NCBI GenBank assembly: GCA_031546985.1
Contig: JAVBJN010000003.1
Span: 27,563-91,562, forward strand
DNA from: JAVBJN01 sp031546985
GTDB taxonomy: Bacteria > Bacteroidota > Bacteroidia > Chitinophagales > Chitinophagaceae
Length of the DNA: 64,000 nt
Direction: 5' to 3'
Below the pieces are notes generated by a model, which was not told the DNA's origin, ran no database searches, and saw only the letters and a list, made by a program, of their open reading frames with translations. Made by a program: the position numbers and the translations under genes. Positions 31,968 through 42,231 of the stretch are shown here, one piece after another. Position 1 is the stretch's first letter. Every line of letters begins with the position of its first letter.

Positions 31968-34900
31968 TTATTCTTTAATAAACCGGATATGCTCTTGCAG
32001 GTCTCCGGCAGTAGCTTCCAGTATGTACATGCCTTTGGCTAAAGCGCTTACATCTACCGAGATAAAGCCGGTAGCATCTACCTTGCGGTTCAATACCACT
32101 TTGCCATCTACGGTAACGATCCTGATCATTAAATTTTGTTCTGCTTTGGCTAAGGATATGTTTAGCGCATGGGTAACCGGGTTAGGATAAACCGTAACCG
32201 ACTGGTGTTCCTGGTTAAATGCCAGTTTTACCATATTGCTGTAGGTAAAGGATTGGTCTGCCGCTACCAGGCTCAGGCGGTAGAAATTAGTACCATTGGC
32301 CGGTTCGTAGTCGGTAAAGTTGTAAAGCTGGGTTGGCGCGTTATTTTTTACTCCTTTTACCGATCCTATTTTATAGAAATTGGTACCATTTGTACTGGTT
32401 TCTACATCAAATCGGCTGTAAGATGCGGAGTTGGTGGTAGTCCAGCGCAATACGGAGTTACCTCCATTTTTCTGCCCTTCAAAAGAAAGCAGGTTGGCAG
32501 GTAACGCTACAGGAGCAGGCAGCAAACCAATTGCGAAGCCAGAGAAGCCTGTATTGCTGAAAGTGCCGGTAATAATGGTATCTGCACCAAAATTGTTTTT
32601 GGTAAGGGTAGTGCTCAACACATCGGTTACATAAGGTGTGCCTGGTGTAACATCGGGTATGTAGTGCCCGTTAGATACCTTAATGAGTTTGGCATTGGCA
32701 AGGGTTTGGCCAGAAGCTGCCATCCAGCCGTTGATCTCGGCCTGGGTATAATACAGCTTAATCTGGTAGTTGCCAGTGGTTGTATTGTGTGTAGGAACAA
32801 CCCGGAACGATTTAGACGTTACATAGTTGGCCGGCGTATTGTTCCAGAAAGGCACAGCACTTGTGCCTGCACGGTCTACTACTACCTGTGTGCAACCGTA
32901 GTCGAAGCTGCCCTGGTTTTCGATATAAGCCATGATTTTGCCAGAGGCATCTTTAAAATACACTTTGCCATTGGGGCCCAGGTATTCGGTTTGCGAAGCC
33001 ATGGCATTTTGTACAGCCAGGCCATTGGTTACGGTGTAGTCAAAAGATATTCTGGGGTGTACTGTTGTAAGGGCAACTGCGGGTAAAGCACATCCGGAGG
33101 CCGCACTGGCAATGGTTACATTGCTGAAAGCGGTAATGATGTCTCCGGTAGATCCCGGTATCTGGTAGCAATACAGGGAGTCGGAAGTGGTAGCGGTGCT
33201 GCCATTATCATAACATATGTTTATAATGATGTTGGAAGTGCCATCCCAGTTAAAGTTGCTGGTAAAGGGCACCGTTGTAGTACTGCTGTTGGCCGGCGAT
33301 GTAGTGTAGTTACCGGAGTATACCGTAGTAAAACCGTTGGGAGATACATAGTTGCTCAGCGTATTGCTGGTTGTAGCGCTCATAGAAACCGTAAAGCCAT
33401 TGTAGGTATCTGAGTTCGCGTGTCTGTAGTAGTAGAGTTTAAGCGCGGTTAAAGCTACCGTACCGGTAATGCCTGCAGCATTAAGTTCTGATGCGCGGTA
33501 GAGGTATTGTACCCTGTGCCTGGTAAGTGTGCGACCCGAAAAACAACCCTGGGGCTCTGACAGGTAAAAAGAATTAGAACCAATATCAACCGTTCCGTTA
33601 GTAATGGCCATAGGCACCAGGTCGTTATCGGAGAGCGTAATGGTGTGCGTAGGGTTAATAAGCCCTATGGTAGCGCCATTGTTGCTTAACGTAAAAGACA
33701 GGCCTATTGTTTTTTGTAGCTCCACAGACTTGTCGTCGTAGATGCGCACGGTAAATGATTTAACCTCGCCTCCGGCAGTTGTATAAGCAATATCGGAAGA
33801 AGGAGCTGTAAAGCTGCCATTGGTGGTAATATCGTAATCGGTACCGCGAATGGCTGTTCCGCTGGTTACCAGTGTGGCAGTTACCGCCTGCGTAGGTGCA
33901 AGGCCGCTTTTTAAATTATAAGTGTAGTCGGTATAGCCCCGGCAGGTATTATTGGGGTCCTGGAAAGTAGTGCTTTCTGTAACGCTGCTGCTGCCCAGCT
34001 CAAAGTTGATCTGCGATGCGCACAATGGAGCCTGGTTGGTAGGTATTGCACCCAGCGATGTAGCGAGCGAACTTCTGGCGGCTAACGCAAGCGCGGCCGT
34101 AACCCGGTTGCTTTGCCCCAGTGTAAAAAGGGTATAGCTGCTGGTATAGTTCATGAAGTTGTTTTCGGTATTGGCACCATAGGCAATGTTGCTGTTACAG
34201 GCATTAGGACCTGTGCGGGGCGTGAAAGTGATAACGCCACCCAGCTGGTTGTAGCTAATGGGGTCGGTATCGCACACCCTATCGCCATCGTTACTGCAAT
34301 TGGCATTGGCAGGGCAGGTGTTTTTGTCGCTGGAGCCTTCAAATACATGGAACAGGTTAAAGGCGTGCCCCAATTCGTGCGGCAGGGTTTTGGCACCAGT
34401 AACCATTTGTGTAGCCAGCATTACCGTACCATCAATGGTAGCGCCTGCTCCGGGAAAGTAAGCGTAGCCGGCGGTAAAGGTGCCGCTGGTACCATCTGCA
34501 CCGTCTATTTTATTAACTATCCAGATATTGTAATACTGCGAAGCATCCCAACGGCTCAGGTTCTTTACATTAATATCGGGAGTGCCGCCTGTGCCCACAC
34601 CGCCCGCGGTGTAGTTGGGGATACCCGAACCATTTACCCGCACAATACCCGTGGTGGGGGAGCAATCGGGCATTCTTTTCGCCAGTGCAAACTGGATGCC
34701 CAGGTCGTTACTGCCCGAGGTTACGGTGGCATCGGCTGCAAATACTTTATTCAGGTAATCAATTGCGCCCTGGATCTGTGCATCGCTAGGGTTATAGATG
34801 GTACCTACGGCGCCACCGGTATGTACAATATGCACCACTACCGGAATGATGGTAGTGCTGAGTATGCCGCCGGTTTTTCTGGCCATGGGTTGTTTAAGCT

Positions 34901-35081
34901 CCGGATGCGTGGAGATAAACTGCTGAATGGCTTTTTCATTGGCGTTGATCCTGTCTGCGTACTGCAGGTCTTCGGCCATCAGTTTCTGGTGCATTTCTGT
35001 AAAGCCGCATTTGGGCTGGGCAAAAATGGTTGTAGACAGGCATAGAAAGCATGCCAATGTTAAGAGTAGTTTTGTTTTCAT
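31968..35081 (-). CDS. Secreted M43-family metalloprotease with T9SS sorting domain
   Basis: A 1037-residue secreted protein with a signal peptide (MKTKLLLTLACFLCLSTTIFAQ). The protease domain holds the zinc site HELGHAFNLFH (about residues 235-245) and a Met-turn FMNYTS, the pappalysin/M43 (cytophagalysin-like) pattern; a Calx-beta-like region (about 385-520, ending TITLSDND) follows. The last 80 residues (VTVYPNPVTHALNISL ... GMYILEATAGDLQEHIRFIKE) form a type A T9SS C-terminal sorting domain. It would be exported by T9SS and released or anchored on the surface. The start is placed at MKTK because it alone gives the signal peptide. It is divergent from the adhesin gene across a 340-base AT-rich region. 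Confidence 0.92.
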   Translation of the reverse strand: MKTKLLLTLACFLCLSTTIFAQPKCGFTEMHQKLMAEDLQYADRINANEKAIQQFISTHPELKQPMARKTGGILSTTIIPVVVHIVHTGGAVGTIYNPSDAQIQGAIDYLNKVFAADATVTSGSNDLGIQFALAKRMPDCSPTTGIVRVNGSGIPNYTAGGVGTGGTPDINVKNLSRWDASQYYNIWIVNKIDGADGTSGTFTAGYAYFPGAGATIDGTVMLATQMVTGAKTLPHELGHAFNLFHVFEGSSDKNTCPANANCSNDGDRVCDTDPISYNQLGGVITFTPRTGPNACNSNIAYGANTENNFMNYTSSYTLFTLGQSNRVTAALALAARSSLATSLGAIPTNQAPLCASQINFELGSSSVTESTTFQDPNNTCRGYTDYTYNLKSGLAPTQAVTATLVTSGTAIRGTDYDITTNGSFTAPSSDIAYTTAGGEVKSFTVRIYDDKSVELQKTIGLSFTLSNNGATIGLINPTHTITLSDNDLVPMAITNGTVDIGSNSFYLSEPQGCFSGRTLTRHRVQYLYRASELNAAGITGTVALTALKLYYYRHANSDTYNGFTVSMSATTSNTLSNYVSPNGFTTVYSGNYTTSPANSSTTTVPFTSNFNWDGTSNIIINICYDNGSTATTSDSLYCYQIPGSTGDIITAFSNVTIASAASGCALPAVALTTVHPRISFDYTVTNGLAVQNAMASQTEYLGPNGKVYFKDASGKIMAYIENQGSFDYGCTQVVVDRAGTSAVPFWNNTPANYVTSKSFRVVPTHNTTTGNYQIKLYYTQAEINGWMAASGQTLANAKLIKVSNGHYIPDVTPGTPYVTDVLSTTLTKNNFGADTIITGTFSNTGFSGFAIGLLPAPVALPANLLSFEGQKNGGNSVLRWTTTNSASYSRFDVETSTNGTNFYKIGSVKGVKNNAPTQLYNFTDYEPANGTNFYRLSLVAADQSFTYSNMVKLAFNQEHQSVTVYPNPVTHALNISLAKAEQNLMIRIVTVDGKVVLNRKVDATGFISVDVSALAKGMYILEATAGDLQEHIRFIKE

Positions 35082-35421
35082 AGATAAAATAACACGTGAT
35101 GAATAAGGTTTATTTATAAGCAAAAGATAATGAGTTGTATTGTTCTTCTTTTGAAAAACCAGGTTGTGTGTTTCCATTGGGTTGGCAGCATATGTGCGGG
35201 CCTAATGGAAAATTTTGATTACAGATAACATTTTGTAAATTATGAGTATCTGTACTACTATTTTTTACGTATAGGGATGGGTGTAATATTGGTGCAATTT
35301 ATAGTTTTCGGCGCATAGGCATATATTTTTTATAGAAGATTATGCCGCTCTGCTTGTCTTTATCCAAAATGTGCCTGTCTTTATCTGAAAAACGTTACAT
35401 TTATTAAGTAAATAATCTGAT
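35082..35421. other. Divergent AT-rich intergenic region
   Basis: About 340 bases between the M43 protease and adhesin starts, notably AT rich, with no convincing gene. It must hold the promoters of both divergent genes. I could not place -33/-7 pairs with confidence. Confidence 0.6.
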
Positions 35422-38400
35422 GTGCTTTTGAAAAGATTTCTACCTTTTTTATTATCGGTTGCTGCCGGTATAGGCCAGCCATTACTTGCCCGTGAAGCCC
35501 ATAACGGGCCTGTGGAGTTTGTGCCCAATAAGGGGCAATGGCAAGGCGATTTTGCCTACCGCGCTACCTCCGGAAATGTCGATTTTTTTGTGCGTAAAAC
35601 CGGTTTTACCTACCATATACAATCTGCCGCCAACCTGCCCAGCGTACATGCATACCAGCACCGGGAGATTTCCGATGCACCGGTTATGAAGGGCCATGTG
35701 TTTATGGTAGATTTTCAAAACACTACCGGAGCAGTGTCTTATACCGAAGGTAAGCCCCGCACCCATTATTACAATTATTTTCTGGGCAATAACGCCGGCA
35801 ACTGGGTTTCGGAAGTGCATCCCTGCCAGGCCGTGGATATGCACTCGCTATACCCGGGCATAGATCTGCGCTTGTATGGCGTGGAAGAAGGCGCATTTAA
35901 ATACGATCTTATTGTAAAAGCCGGAGCCGATGCCGGCAAAATAGCTATGGCTTACAAAGGCCAGGACGGCTTGGAGGTTAAAGACGGCAAGCTGTATGTG
36001 CACACCAGCGTAGGCGATGTGGTAGAAATGAAACCTTATGCCTACCAATACTCCAATAACGGTAAAAAAGAAATTCCATGTGTGTACCAGCTCAATGGCA
36101 ATACTTTGCGGTTTAAGCTGGGAAAATACGATACCAATGCCGAACTGGTAATAGATCCCACCATTGTATTTGCTACTTACTCCGGCTCTACCGCAGACAA
36201 CTGGGGTATGTCGGCTACCGATGATAAACAAGGTAATTTCTATGGTGCGGGCGTTGCGGTTTCATCCGGTTACCCGGTTACACCAGGCGCTTACCAAACT
36301 ACTTATAAAGGCCCGGTAAACAATGGTTCTGCCAGCGGATGGTATGATTTTGAAACCGATATTGCTATTTCTAAATTTAATGCCAACGGTACCGGTTTAC
36401 TCTATGCCACTTACGTAGGTGGTACTGGTAATGAGATGCCGCACAGCACTATTGTAGATAAAGATTCTAACCTGGTGGTGGTGGGCAAAACCTACTCTAC
36501 CAATTTCCCTACGCAGGGTGCTTACGATAATACCGCTAATGGCGGAGCCGACCTTGTGGTGTTTAAATTAAGCAAGAATGGCAGTCAGTTACTGGGCTCT
36601 ACCTATATGGGTGGCGTTGCCGATGATGGGGTAAACGGCTCTGCCGGCTGGGGCGCAAGCTCTGCTACCAAACACAACTATGGCGATGATGCCCGTAGCG
36701 AAGTTATTACCGATAATGCAGGCAATATTTTTGTAGCAGCCAATACCAAGTCTAATAATTTTCCGGTGGTCAATGCCTACCAGTCTGCACTGGCGGGCCA
36801 GCAGGATGCAGTGATCTTTAAACTTACGCCTAACTTATCTAACCTGTTGTGGAGCACTTACCTCGGCGGCACAGCAGATGATGCTGCTTATGTATTGGCG
36901 CTTTCGGCTAACCAACGCACGCTCTATGTGGCTGGGGGAACCGCGAGTACCATTGCCGGTACGGCGGGTACACTCCATCCGGCATCAATGGGTGGGGTAG
37001 ATGGTTTTATCAGTAAATGGAATGTGGGGGTAACTACACCTGCGCTGGACCAATATACTTATGTGGGTACAACGGCTTACGACCAGATCTACGGTATACA
37101 ACTCGACGACGATAGTTCCAATGTGTACATCATGGGGCAAACCCTGGGTACTTACCCGGTTACCCTGGGTGTATACAGCAACCCCGGCTCCAGCCAGTTT
37201 ATAAGTAAACTCGACAGCAACCTTACTGCCTATAAATACTCCACCGTTTACGGATCGGGCACTACCAGTTTTACCAACATCTCACCGGTGGCTTTCCTGG
37301 TAGACGAGTGTAAAAATGTGTACGTTTCCGGTTGGGGTGGCGGCGCCAACTTTAGCGGTAATACCAATGGTATGCCTATCTCTGCCAATGCTTTTCAGTC
37401 AACCACCGATGGCCGGGATTTCTATTTTATAGTACTGGGTCGCGATTTGCAGATGTTGCTGTACGGCTCTTATTTTGGCGGCAACAATACCGGCGGTTCC
37501 GGAGAGCACGTAGATGGCGGTACCAGCCGCTTTGATAAAAACGGGGTAGTGTACCAGGCTATTTGCGCAGGGTGTGGCTCTACCAACGATATGCCTACTA
37601 CACCGGGCGTATATTCGCCCACCAACCAGAGTACAAACTGTAACCTGGGCGCATTAAAAATTTCGTTTGACCTGGGCAATGTAAAAGCGAGCGCATACCC
37701 CATTCCTAAAAATACAGGGTGCGCGCCTTTTACCGTACAGTTTGGCAACAACAGCAGCAATGCCACCACGTATGAGTGGAACTTTGGCGATGGCCCCGGC
37801 ACCAATACCCAAACCTCACCTACCCATACCTATACCCAAACGGGTGTGTACACGGTAAGGCTTATTGCCAGCAATACCAGCTCTATGTGCCGCGCACGCG
37901 ATACGGCTTATCTTACCATTACGGTAACGTCCGATACCATTATGTCGCGGTTTACCTCCGAGATTATTGACTCCTGCACACAGTTTGTGGTAAGTGTGCA
38001 AAACGCCAGCGTGTATCTGCCGGGCCCTATAGCACAGCAGCGCACCAAATTTACCTGGCATTGGGGCGATGGTTCTACCACCACGCAGGTTAACCCCGGC
38101 ACCCACCAGTATGCAGCCGCAGGCAGCTACGATATTATGCTGGTAATGCAGGATTCGCTGGCTTGTAACAGCCCCGATACCTTCCGCAAAACCATCACAT
38201 TTGTCAACAACTTTGTGGAAGCGGAGTTTTTTGCACCTAAATTCATTTGCATTCCCGCAGATATTGCGTTTCAGAACAATTCTAAACTGGGCACCGGGTA
38301 TGTTTGGTATTTTGGCGATAACTCCAGCAGCACCGATCCCATTCCAACGCACCGTTTCGATAAACCGGGTACCTATGTAGTAATGCTGGTAGCATCCAAC

Positions 38401-38970
38401 CCGAATTCGTGTAATGGTACAGATACGGCCTACATTACCATAACCGCTGCGCCGCAACCAACAGCCAATTTTGACTGGGCACCGCAGCCTAAGGCCAAAA
38501 ACCAGCCGGTTCATTTTACCAACCAGTCGATAAATGCTACTGCCTATGCCTGGTCGTTTGGCGATGGCAATACTTCTTCTGAGTTTTCGCCCACGCATAT
38601 TTATCGTAAAACCAATGTATACGAAGTATGTTTGGTAGCGATGAGTGCAGAGGGCTGCCGCGATACCATATGCAAACCGGTAGATGTAGAGATTGTGCCT
38701 TACGTAGATATTACAACCGGTTTTACCCCCAATAAAGATGGCAACAACGATTTTGTGGAAGTGCGGGGCTATGGTATAGACAAGGTTACACTCAAAATAT
38801 ACAACCGCTGGGGACAGCTGGTGTATGAAGGACACAATGAAGGCAAAACCTGGGATGGTTTTTTCAACGATAAATTGCAGGAAATGGACAGTTACGCATA
38901 TGTGCTGGATGTAGTGTTTGTAGATGAAACCAAGGCACACAAGCAGGGCAATATTACCTTAATCCAGTAA
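35422..38970 (+). CDS. Large SBBP/PKD-repeat protein with gliding-motility C-terminal domain
   Basis: A 1182-residue surface protein. After a signal-like N-terminus (MLLKRFLPFLLSVAAGIGQP) comes a domain starting VEFVPNKGQWQGDFAYRA (DUF7948-like, about residues 30-235), then beta-propeller SBBP-like repeats (about 240-720; GxFPxxxAYxxxxxGxxDxxVxKL units). At least four PKD-like domains follow (about 755-1095) with YEWNFGDG, WHWGDG, WYFGDN and AWSFGDG. The last 85 residues (VDITTGFTPNKDGNNDFVEV..., YNRWGQLVYEG) are a CHU_C/gliding-motility type B T9SS sorting domain. GTG is the start. The PorP/SprF gene begins 10 bases later. It is likely an adhesin or polymer-binding protein; substrate unknown. 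Confidence 0.9.
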   Translation: MLLKRFLPFLLSVAAGIGQPLLAREAHNGPVEFVPNKGQWQGDFAYRATSGNVDFFVRKTGFTYHIQSAANLPSVHAYQHREISDAPVMKGHVFMVDFQNTTGAVSYTEGKPRTHYYNYFLGNNAGNWVSEVHPCQAVDMHSLYPGIDLRLYGVEEGAFKYDLIVKAGADAGKIAMAYKGQDGLEVKDGKLYVHTSVGDVVEMKPYAYQYSNNGKKEIPCVYQLNGNTLRFKLGKYDTNAELVIDPTIVFATYSGSTADNWGMSATDDKQGNFYGAGVAVSSGYPVTPGAYQTTYKGPVNNGSASGWYDFETDIAISKFNANGTGLLYATYVGGTGNEMPHSTIVDKDSNLVVVGKTYSTNFPTQGAYDNTANGGADLVVFKLSKNGSQLLGSTYMGGVADDGVNGSAGWGASSATKHNYGDDARSEVITDNAGNIFVAANTKSNNFPVVNAYQSALAGQQDAVIFKLTPNLSNLLWSTYLGGTADDAAYVLALSANQRTLYVAGGTASTIAGTAGTLHPASMGGVDGFISKWNVGVTTPALDQYTYVGTTAYDQIYGIQLDDDSSNVYIMGQTLGTYPVTLGVYSNPGSSQFISKLDSNLTAYKYSTVYGSGTTSFTNISPVAFLVDECKNVYVSGWGGGANFSGNTNGMPISANAFQSTTDGRDFYFIVLGRDLQMLLYGSYFGGNNTGGSGEHVDGGTSRFDKNGVVYQAICAGCGSTNDMPTTPGVYSPTNQSTNCNLGALKISFDLGNVKASAYPIPKNTGCAPFTVQFGNNSSNATTYEWNFGDGPGTNTQTSPTHTYTQTGVYTVRLIASNTSSMCRARDTAYLTITVTSDTIMSRFTSEIIDSCTQFVVSVQNASVYLPGPIAQQRTKFTWHWGDGSTTTQVNPGTHQYAAAGSYDIMLVMQDSLACNSPDTFRKTITFVNNFVEAEFFAPKFICIPADIAFQNNSKLGTGYVWYFGDNSSSTDPIPTHRFDKPGTYVVMLVASNPNSCNGTDTAYITITAAPQPTANFDWAPQPKAKNQPVHFTNQSINATAYAWSFGDGNTSSEFSPTHIYRKTNVYEVCLVAMSAEGCRDTICKPVDVEIVPYVDITTGFTPNKDGNNDFVEVRGYGIDKVTLKIYNRWGQLVYEGHNEGKTWDGFFNDKLQEMDSYAYVLDVVFVDETKAHKQGNITLIQ

Positions 38971-38980
38971 CAGTGATAGC

Positions 38981-40006
38981 ATGAAAAAAGTATTGTACAT
39001 ATCAGGTTTACTGGCGTTAATGGCGGCCTCCCGGGCAGAGGCGCAGGACCTGCATTTCTCCCAGTATTTTAACGCGCCCTGGCTGCTAAACCCAGCCAAT
39101 ACGGCTTTAATGCCCGATGCCGATTTTCGTTTGGGCGCCAATTACCGTACCCAATGGGGCAATATCCCGGCGCCTTACCGCACCATGGATGCTGCTGCCG
39201 ATTTTACACTGGCGCGCAATTATGAAGGCACTTCCTCTTTCGGGATGGGGGTAGCTTTTTTCTCCGATAAAGCCGGCGATGGCAACCTGGGTACCAACAA
39301 CCTGCAGGCATCGGCAGCATATCATCTGGCGTTGAACGATTATAATATGCTATCGTTTGGTGTATCGGCAGCCTATGTATCGCGCAGCATCGATTTTTCG
39401 AAGCTCAAATTTGCGAGCCAGTGGAATGAAACCATGTACGACCTTACCTTGCCCAATGGCGAACCTAATCAGAACGCCAAAACGCAGTATATGGATGTGC
39501 ATGCCGGCATAAACTACGCGCTCATCCCCTCCGAGATGTTTTACCTGCGGGCAGGTTTTGCACTGCGCCACATCAACGCACCAGTGGTTACTTTCGTTAA
39601 TTCAAAAGCGCAGATCGGTATTCGTCCCTCGCTTAATATCGAAGCCATGGGTAAGCTGGGCAATAACTGGATTATTAACCCCTCTCTTTATTATACCGCC
39701 CAAACCGGAGCTTCTGAATTGATAGGCGGCGCCATGCTGGCATTGAACCTTACACCGGCTACCGCCAACGAGAGCAATTACCAGATGCTTTGGGGCTTGT
39801 ATTACCGCCTTAGCGATGCCGTGATTGGCGCTGTAGGCTACCAGGGTGCAGGGTTTAAAATTATAGCCAGCTACGATTTTAATGCGTCCAGCCTGGCCGC
39901 AGCCAGCACAAAAGGCAATTCTGCTTTTGAAGTTTCACTTATTTATTCGGGGCATTATCCCAAAAATGCCGGTAAAACACAATACTTTCACTGTCCGAGA
40001 TTTTAA
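38981..40006 (+). CDS. PorP/SprF family type IX secretion membrane protein
   Basis: A 341-residue outer-membrane beta-barrel with a signal peptide (MKKVLYISGLLALMAASRAEAQ) and the family opening QDLHFSQYFNAPWLLNPANT (about residues 22-41). In Flavobacterium, SprF is needed to export the type B cargo SprB, and PorP/SprF genes usually follow their cargo gene. Here the gene sits 10 bases behind a CHU_C-tailed protein, so it is very likely its dedicated partner. Barrel strands are implied by repeated alternating patterns to the end. It is followed after 11 bases by the GlcD-like gene. Confidence 0.92.
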   Translation: MKKVLYISGLLALMAASRAEAQDLHFSQYFNAPWLLNPANTALMPDADFRLGANYRTQWGNIPAPYRTMDAAADFTLARNYEGTSSFGMGVAFFSDKAGDGNLGTNNLQASAAYHLALNDYNMLSFGVSAAYVSRSIDFSKLKFASQWNETMYDLTLPNGEPNQNAKTQYMDVHAGINYALIPSEMFYLRAGFALRHINAPVVTFVNSKAQIGIRPSLNIEAMGKLGNNWIINPSLYYTAQTGASELIGGAMLALNLTPATANESNYQMLWGLYYRLSDAVIGAVGYQGAGFKIIASYDFNASSLAAASTKGNSAFEVSLIYSGHYPKNAGKTQYFHCPRF

Positions 40007-40017
40007 AGCGGAACAGT

Positions 40018-41421
40018 ATGGTATTTACAAAGGTAACTCCGGCGCATATCCTTCATTTTCAATCGGTATTGGATGAGCAGGGTGTGGCCACAGACCCATC
40101 CGTATTGCAGCAATACGGCAAAGATGAAACCGAAGATCTCTTGTTTCATCCCGAAGTAGTGTTAAAACCTGCCGATGTGCCTGCATTGCAGGCCGTTGTA
40201 AAGTATTGCAACGAGCAAGGCATACCCGTTACACCCCGTGGTGCTGGTACCGGCCTTAGCGGTGGTGCGCTGCCCGTTTATGGTGGCGTATTGCTGAGTA
40301 TGGAGCGGTTTAATAAAATCCTTAACCTTGATGAACGCAACCTGCAGGTAACTGTAGAGCCGGGTGTTATAACCCAGGAGCTGCAAGAGGCTGTAAAAGC
40401 CAAAGGCCTGCATTACCCGCCCGACCCTGCCAGCAGGGGCTCCTGCTTTATCGGGGGCAATATTGCCGAAAACTCCGGTGGCCCGCGTGCTGTAAAGTAT
40501 GGCGTGGTAAAAGATTATGTCTTAAACCTCGAAGTGGTGCTGCCCGATGGCAATGTGATCTGGACCGGGGCCAATACCCTTAAAAACGCCACCGGTTATA
40601 ACCTTACGCAACTGGTAGTAGGCAGCGAAGGCACCCTGGGTATTGTTACCAAAATTGTACTGCGCCTGGTGGCCTATCCCCAACACGATGTATTGATGCT
40701 GGTGCCGTTTAAGAAGGCCGAAGAAGCCTGCGAAGCCGTAAGCGCCATCTTTAGAGCGGGCATTGTGCCCTCTGCTATGGAGTTTATGGAGCGCGATGCT
40801 ATTGTGTGGACGATGGCGCATGTGCCCGATGCGGTAGTGCCATTGACCGAAGAAACACAGGCGCACCTGCTTATAGAGCTGGACGGGCAGTACGAAGATG
40901 TATTGTTTCGTGAAGCCGAGCAATTGGCAGCGCTGGTGCAGCAATACGATATTGAAGAAGTATTGTTTGCCGACTCCGCAGCCCAGAAAGAAGCGCTGTG
41001 GAAACTGCGCCGCAGGGTAGGCGAAGCGGTAAAATCGCATTCCATCTACAAAGAAGAAGATACCGTGGTGCCCAGGGCAGAACTGCCTGTTTTATTGAAA
41101 AAAGTAAAGGATCTTGGGCAACAATATGGCTTTACTTCCGTTTGTTATGGGCATGCGGGCGATGGCAACCTGCATGTAAATATCATTAAAGGAAACATGG
41201 ATGATGCAGCCTGGAACGATCGCCTGCCGCTGGCTATAGCCGAATTGTTTGAGGCTGTGGTAAAGCTGGGCGGCACCATCAGTGGCGAGCATGGCATAGG
41301 TTGGGTGCAAAAAAGATATATGCCTATTGCCTTCAACGAAGTGCAGATGAACCTGATGAAACAGATTAAACAGGTTTTTGATCCTAAGGGAATTATGAAT
41401 CCGGGCAAGATATTTCCGTAA
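40018..41421 (+). CDS. GlcD-like FAD-binding D-2-hydroxyacid dehydrogenase
   Basis: A 467-residue flavoprotein of the FAD-linked oxidase family (glycolate oxidase GlcD, D-lactate dehydrogenase). The FAD-binding PCMH domain has VTPRGAGTGLSGGALP (about residues 73-88), VEPGVITQEL and GGNIAENSGGPRAVKYG (about 143-159). The C-terminal cap has CYGHAGDGNLHVNI and ISGEHGIGWVQK. It oxidises a D-2-hydroxy acid, passing electrons to a quinone or other carrier. Whether glycolate or D-lactate is used cannot be told; no GlcE or GlcF gene is adjacent. The start is ATG 11 bases after the PorP gene, and a -7-like TAATTTTG overlaps its stop. Confidence 0.9.
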   Translation: MVFTKVTPAHILHFQSVLDEQGVATDPSVLQQYGKDETEDLLFHPEVVLKPADVPALQAVVKYCNEQGIPVTPRGAGTGLSGGALPVYGGVLLSMERFNKILNLDERNLQVTVEPGVITQELQEAVKAKGLHYPPDPASRGSCFIGGNIAENSGGPRAVKYGVVKDYVLNLEVVLPDGNVIWTGANTLKNATGYNLTQLVVGSEGTLGIVTKIVLRLVAYPQHDVLMLVPFKKAEEACEAVSAIFRAGIVPSAMEFMERDAIVWTMAHVPDAVVPLTEETQAHLLIELDGQYEDVLFREAEQLAALVQQYDIEEVLFADSAAQKEALWKLRRRVGEAVKSHSIYKEEDTVVPRAELPVLLKKVKDLGQQYGFTSVCYGHAGDGNLHVNIIKGNMDDAAWNDRLPLAIAELFEAVVKLGGTISGEHGIGWVQKRYMPIAFNEVQMNLMKQIKQVFDPKGIMNPGKIFP

Positions 41422-41442
41422 TTTTGGTTTAAACGACTCAGG

Positions 41443-42096
41443 ATGAAAAAAATAATAATGGCTGCAATGGTTCTGCTGGTGGGTACCGGGGCATTTGCCC
41501 AGGGCTACTACAGCAGCTCTACCGGCGAGAAATATAAGAGCGGCAAGAACGAAAGAAACAAACCCAAAGGCGAAAGTAAGTTCGACATTAACCGCCTCAT
41601 GATTGGCGGGGGCCTGGGCTTACAGTTTGGCCAGGTTACCAATATTGCTATTGCGCCACGTGTGGGCTACCAGTTTACAGATTTCTACAGTGCAGGTGTG
41701 GGCCTGGGTTACAACTACTTCCGGTTTAAAAACTATGGCAGTTACCCCAACCTGTATACCCAGCGTATGGTAAACATAAACCTGGTATCCAACAATTTCA
41801 GCGCCAGCATATGGAACCGGGTAAGCCTGTTTAACATTCTGATGCTGCATGCCGAGTTTGAAGGCAACTATATGAGAACACCACTCAACATTCGTTATAA
41901 TCCCGATACCGGCGATCCGGAAGTGAATTATCAGAATGCAATGGTGCCCAGTTTGTTGCTGGGCGGCGGTTTAAGGCAGCAGGTGTCGGATTACTCCTAC
42001 TTATATGTAATGGCGCTGTACGATGTGCTGCAACGACCTTTTTCGCCATATGGCAATACAATATTTTTTAATATGGGCATAATGGTGGGTTTATAA
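41443..42096 (+). CDS. Predicted outer-membrane beta-barrel protein
   Basis: A 217-residue secreted protein with a signal peptide (MKKIIMAAMVLLVGTGAFAQ). After a charged, serine- and lysine-rich stretch (about residues 21-46) the sequence alternates polar and hydrophobic residues (GGGLGLQFGQVTN, IAPRVGYQFTDFYSAGVGLGYNYFRF) as in a small eight-stranded barrel, and ends FFNMGIMVGL. No family is recognised. TAATTTTG, which fits the -7 consensus, overlaps the stop of the upstream gene 16 bases before the ATG, so it may have its own promoter. A strong terminator follows. Confidence 0.7.
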   Translation: MKKIIMAAMVLLVGTGAFAQGYYSSSTGEKYKSGKNERNKPKGESKFDINRLMIGGGLGLQFGQVTNIAIAPRVGYQFTDFYSAGVGLGYNYFRFKNYGSYPNLYTQRMVNINLVSNNFSASIWNRVSLFNILMLHAEFEGNYMRTPLNIRYNPDTGDPEVNYQNAMVPSLLLGGGLRQQVSDYSYLYVMALYDVLQRPFSPYGNTIFFNMGIMVGL

Positions 42097-42120
42097 TCCG
42101 CTTTTCAAATATTTCCTTAG

Positions 42121-42151
42121 AGCAGGGCCTTTTATGCGCCCTGCTTTTTTT
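42121..42151 (+). terminator. Terminator after the beta-barrel gene
   Basis: AGCAGGGC pairs perfectly with GCCCTGCT around CTTTTATGC, and TTTTTTT follows. Confidence 0.9.
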
Positions 42152-42231
42152 ATTTTCGTGACCTGGTATGTGTGCACCGGTACTGAGCATTTGAGAATTA
42201 TACCAGTTAACGCTAATCCCGTCTTTTTTAT

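Noticed and set aside
34113..35045. A 310-residue plus-strand frame opposite the M43 protease
   Set aside because: It is antisense to the signal peptide and zinc motif of the protease and is not preceded by a plausible start region.
37816..38940. A 374-residue minus-strand frame opposite the PKD region
   Set aside because: It is antisense to clear PKD and CHU_C domains with correct codon use; the long frame is a by-product of codon bias.
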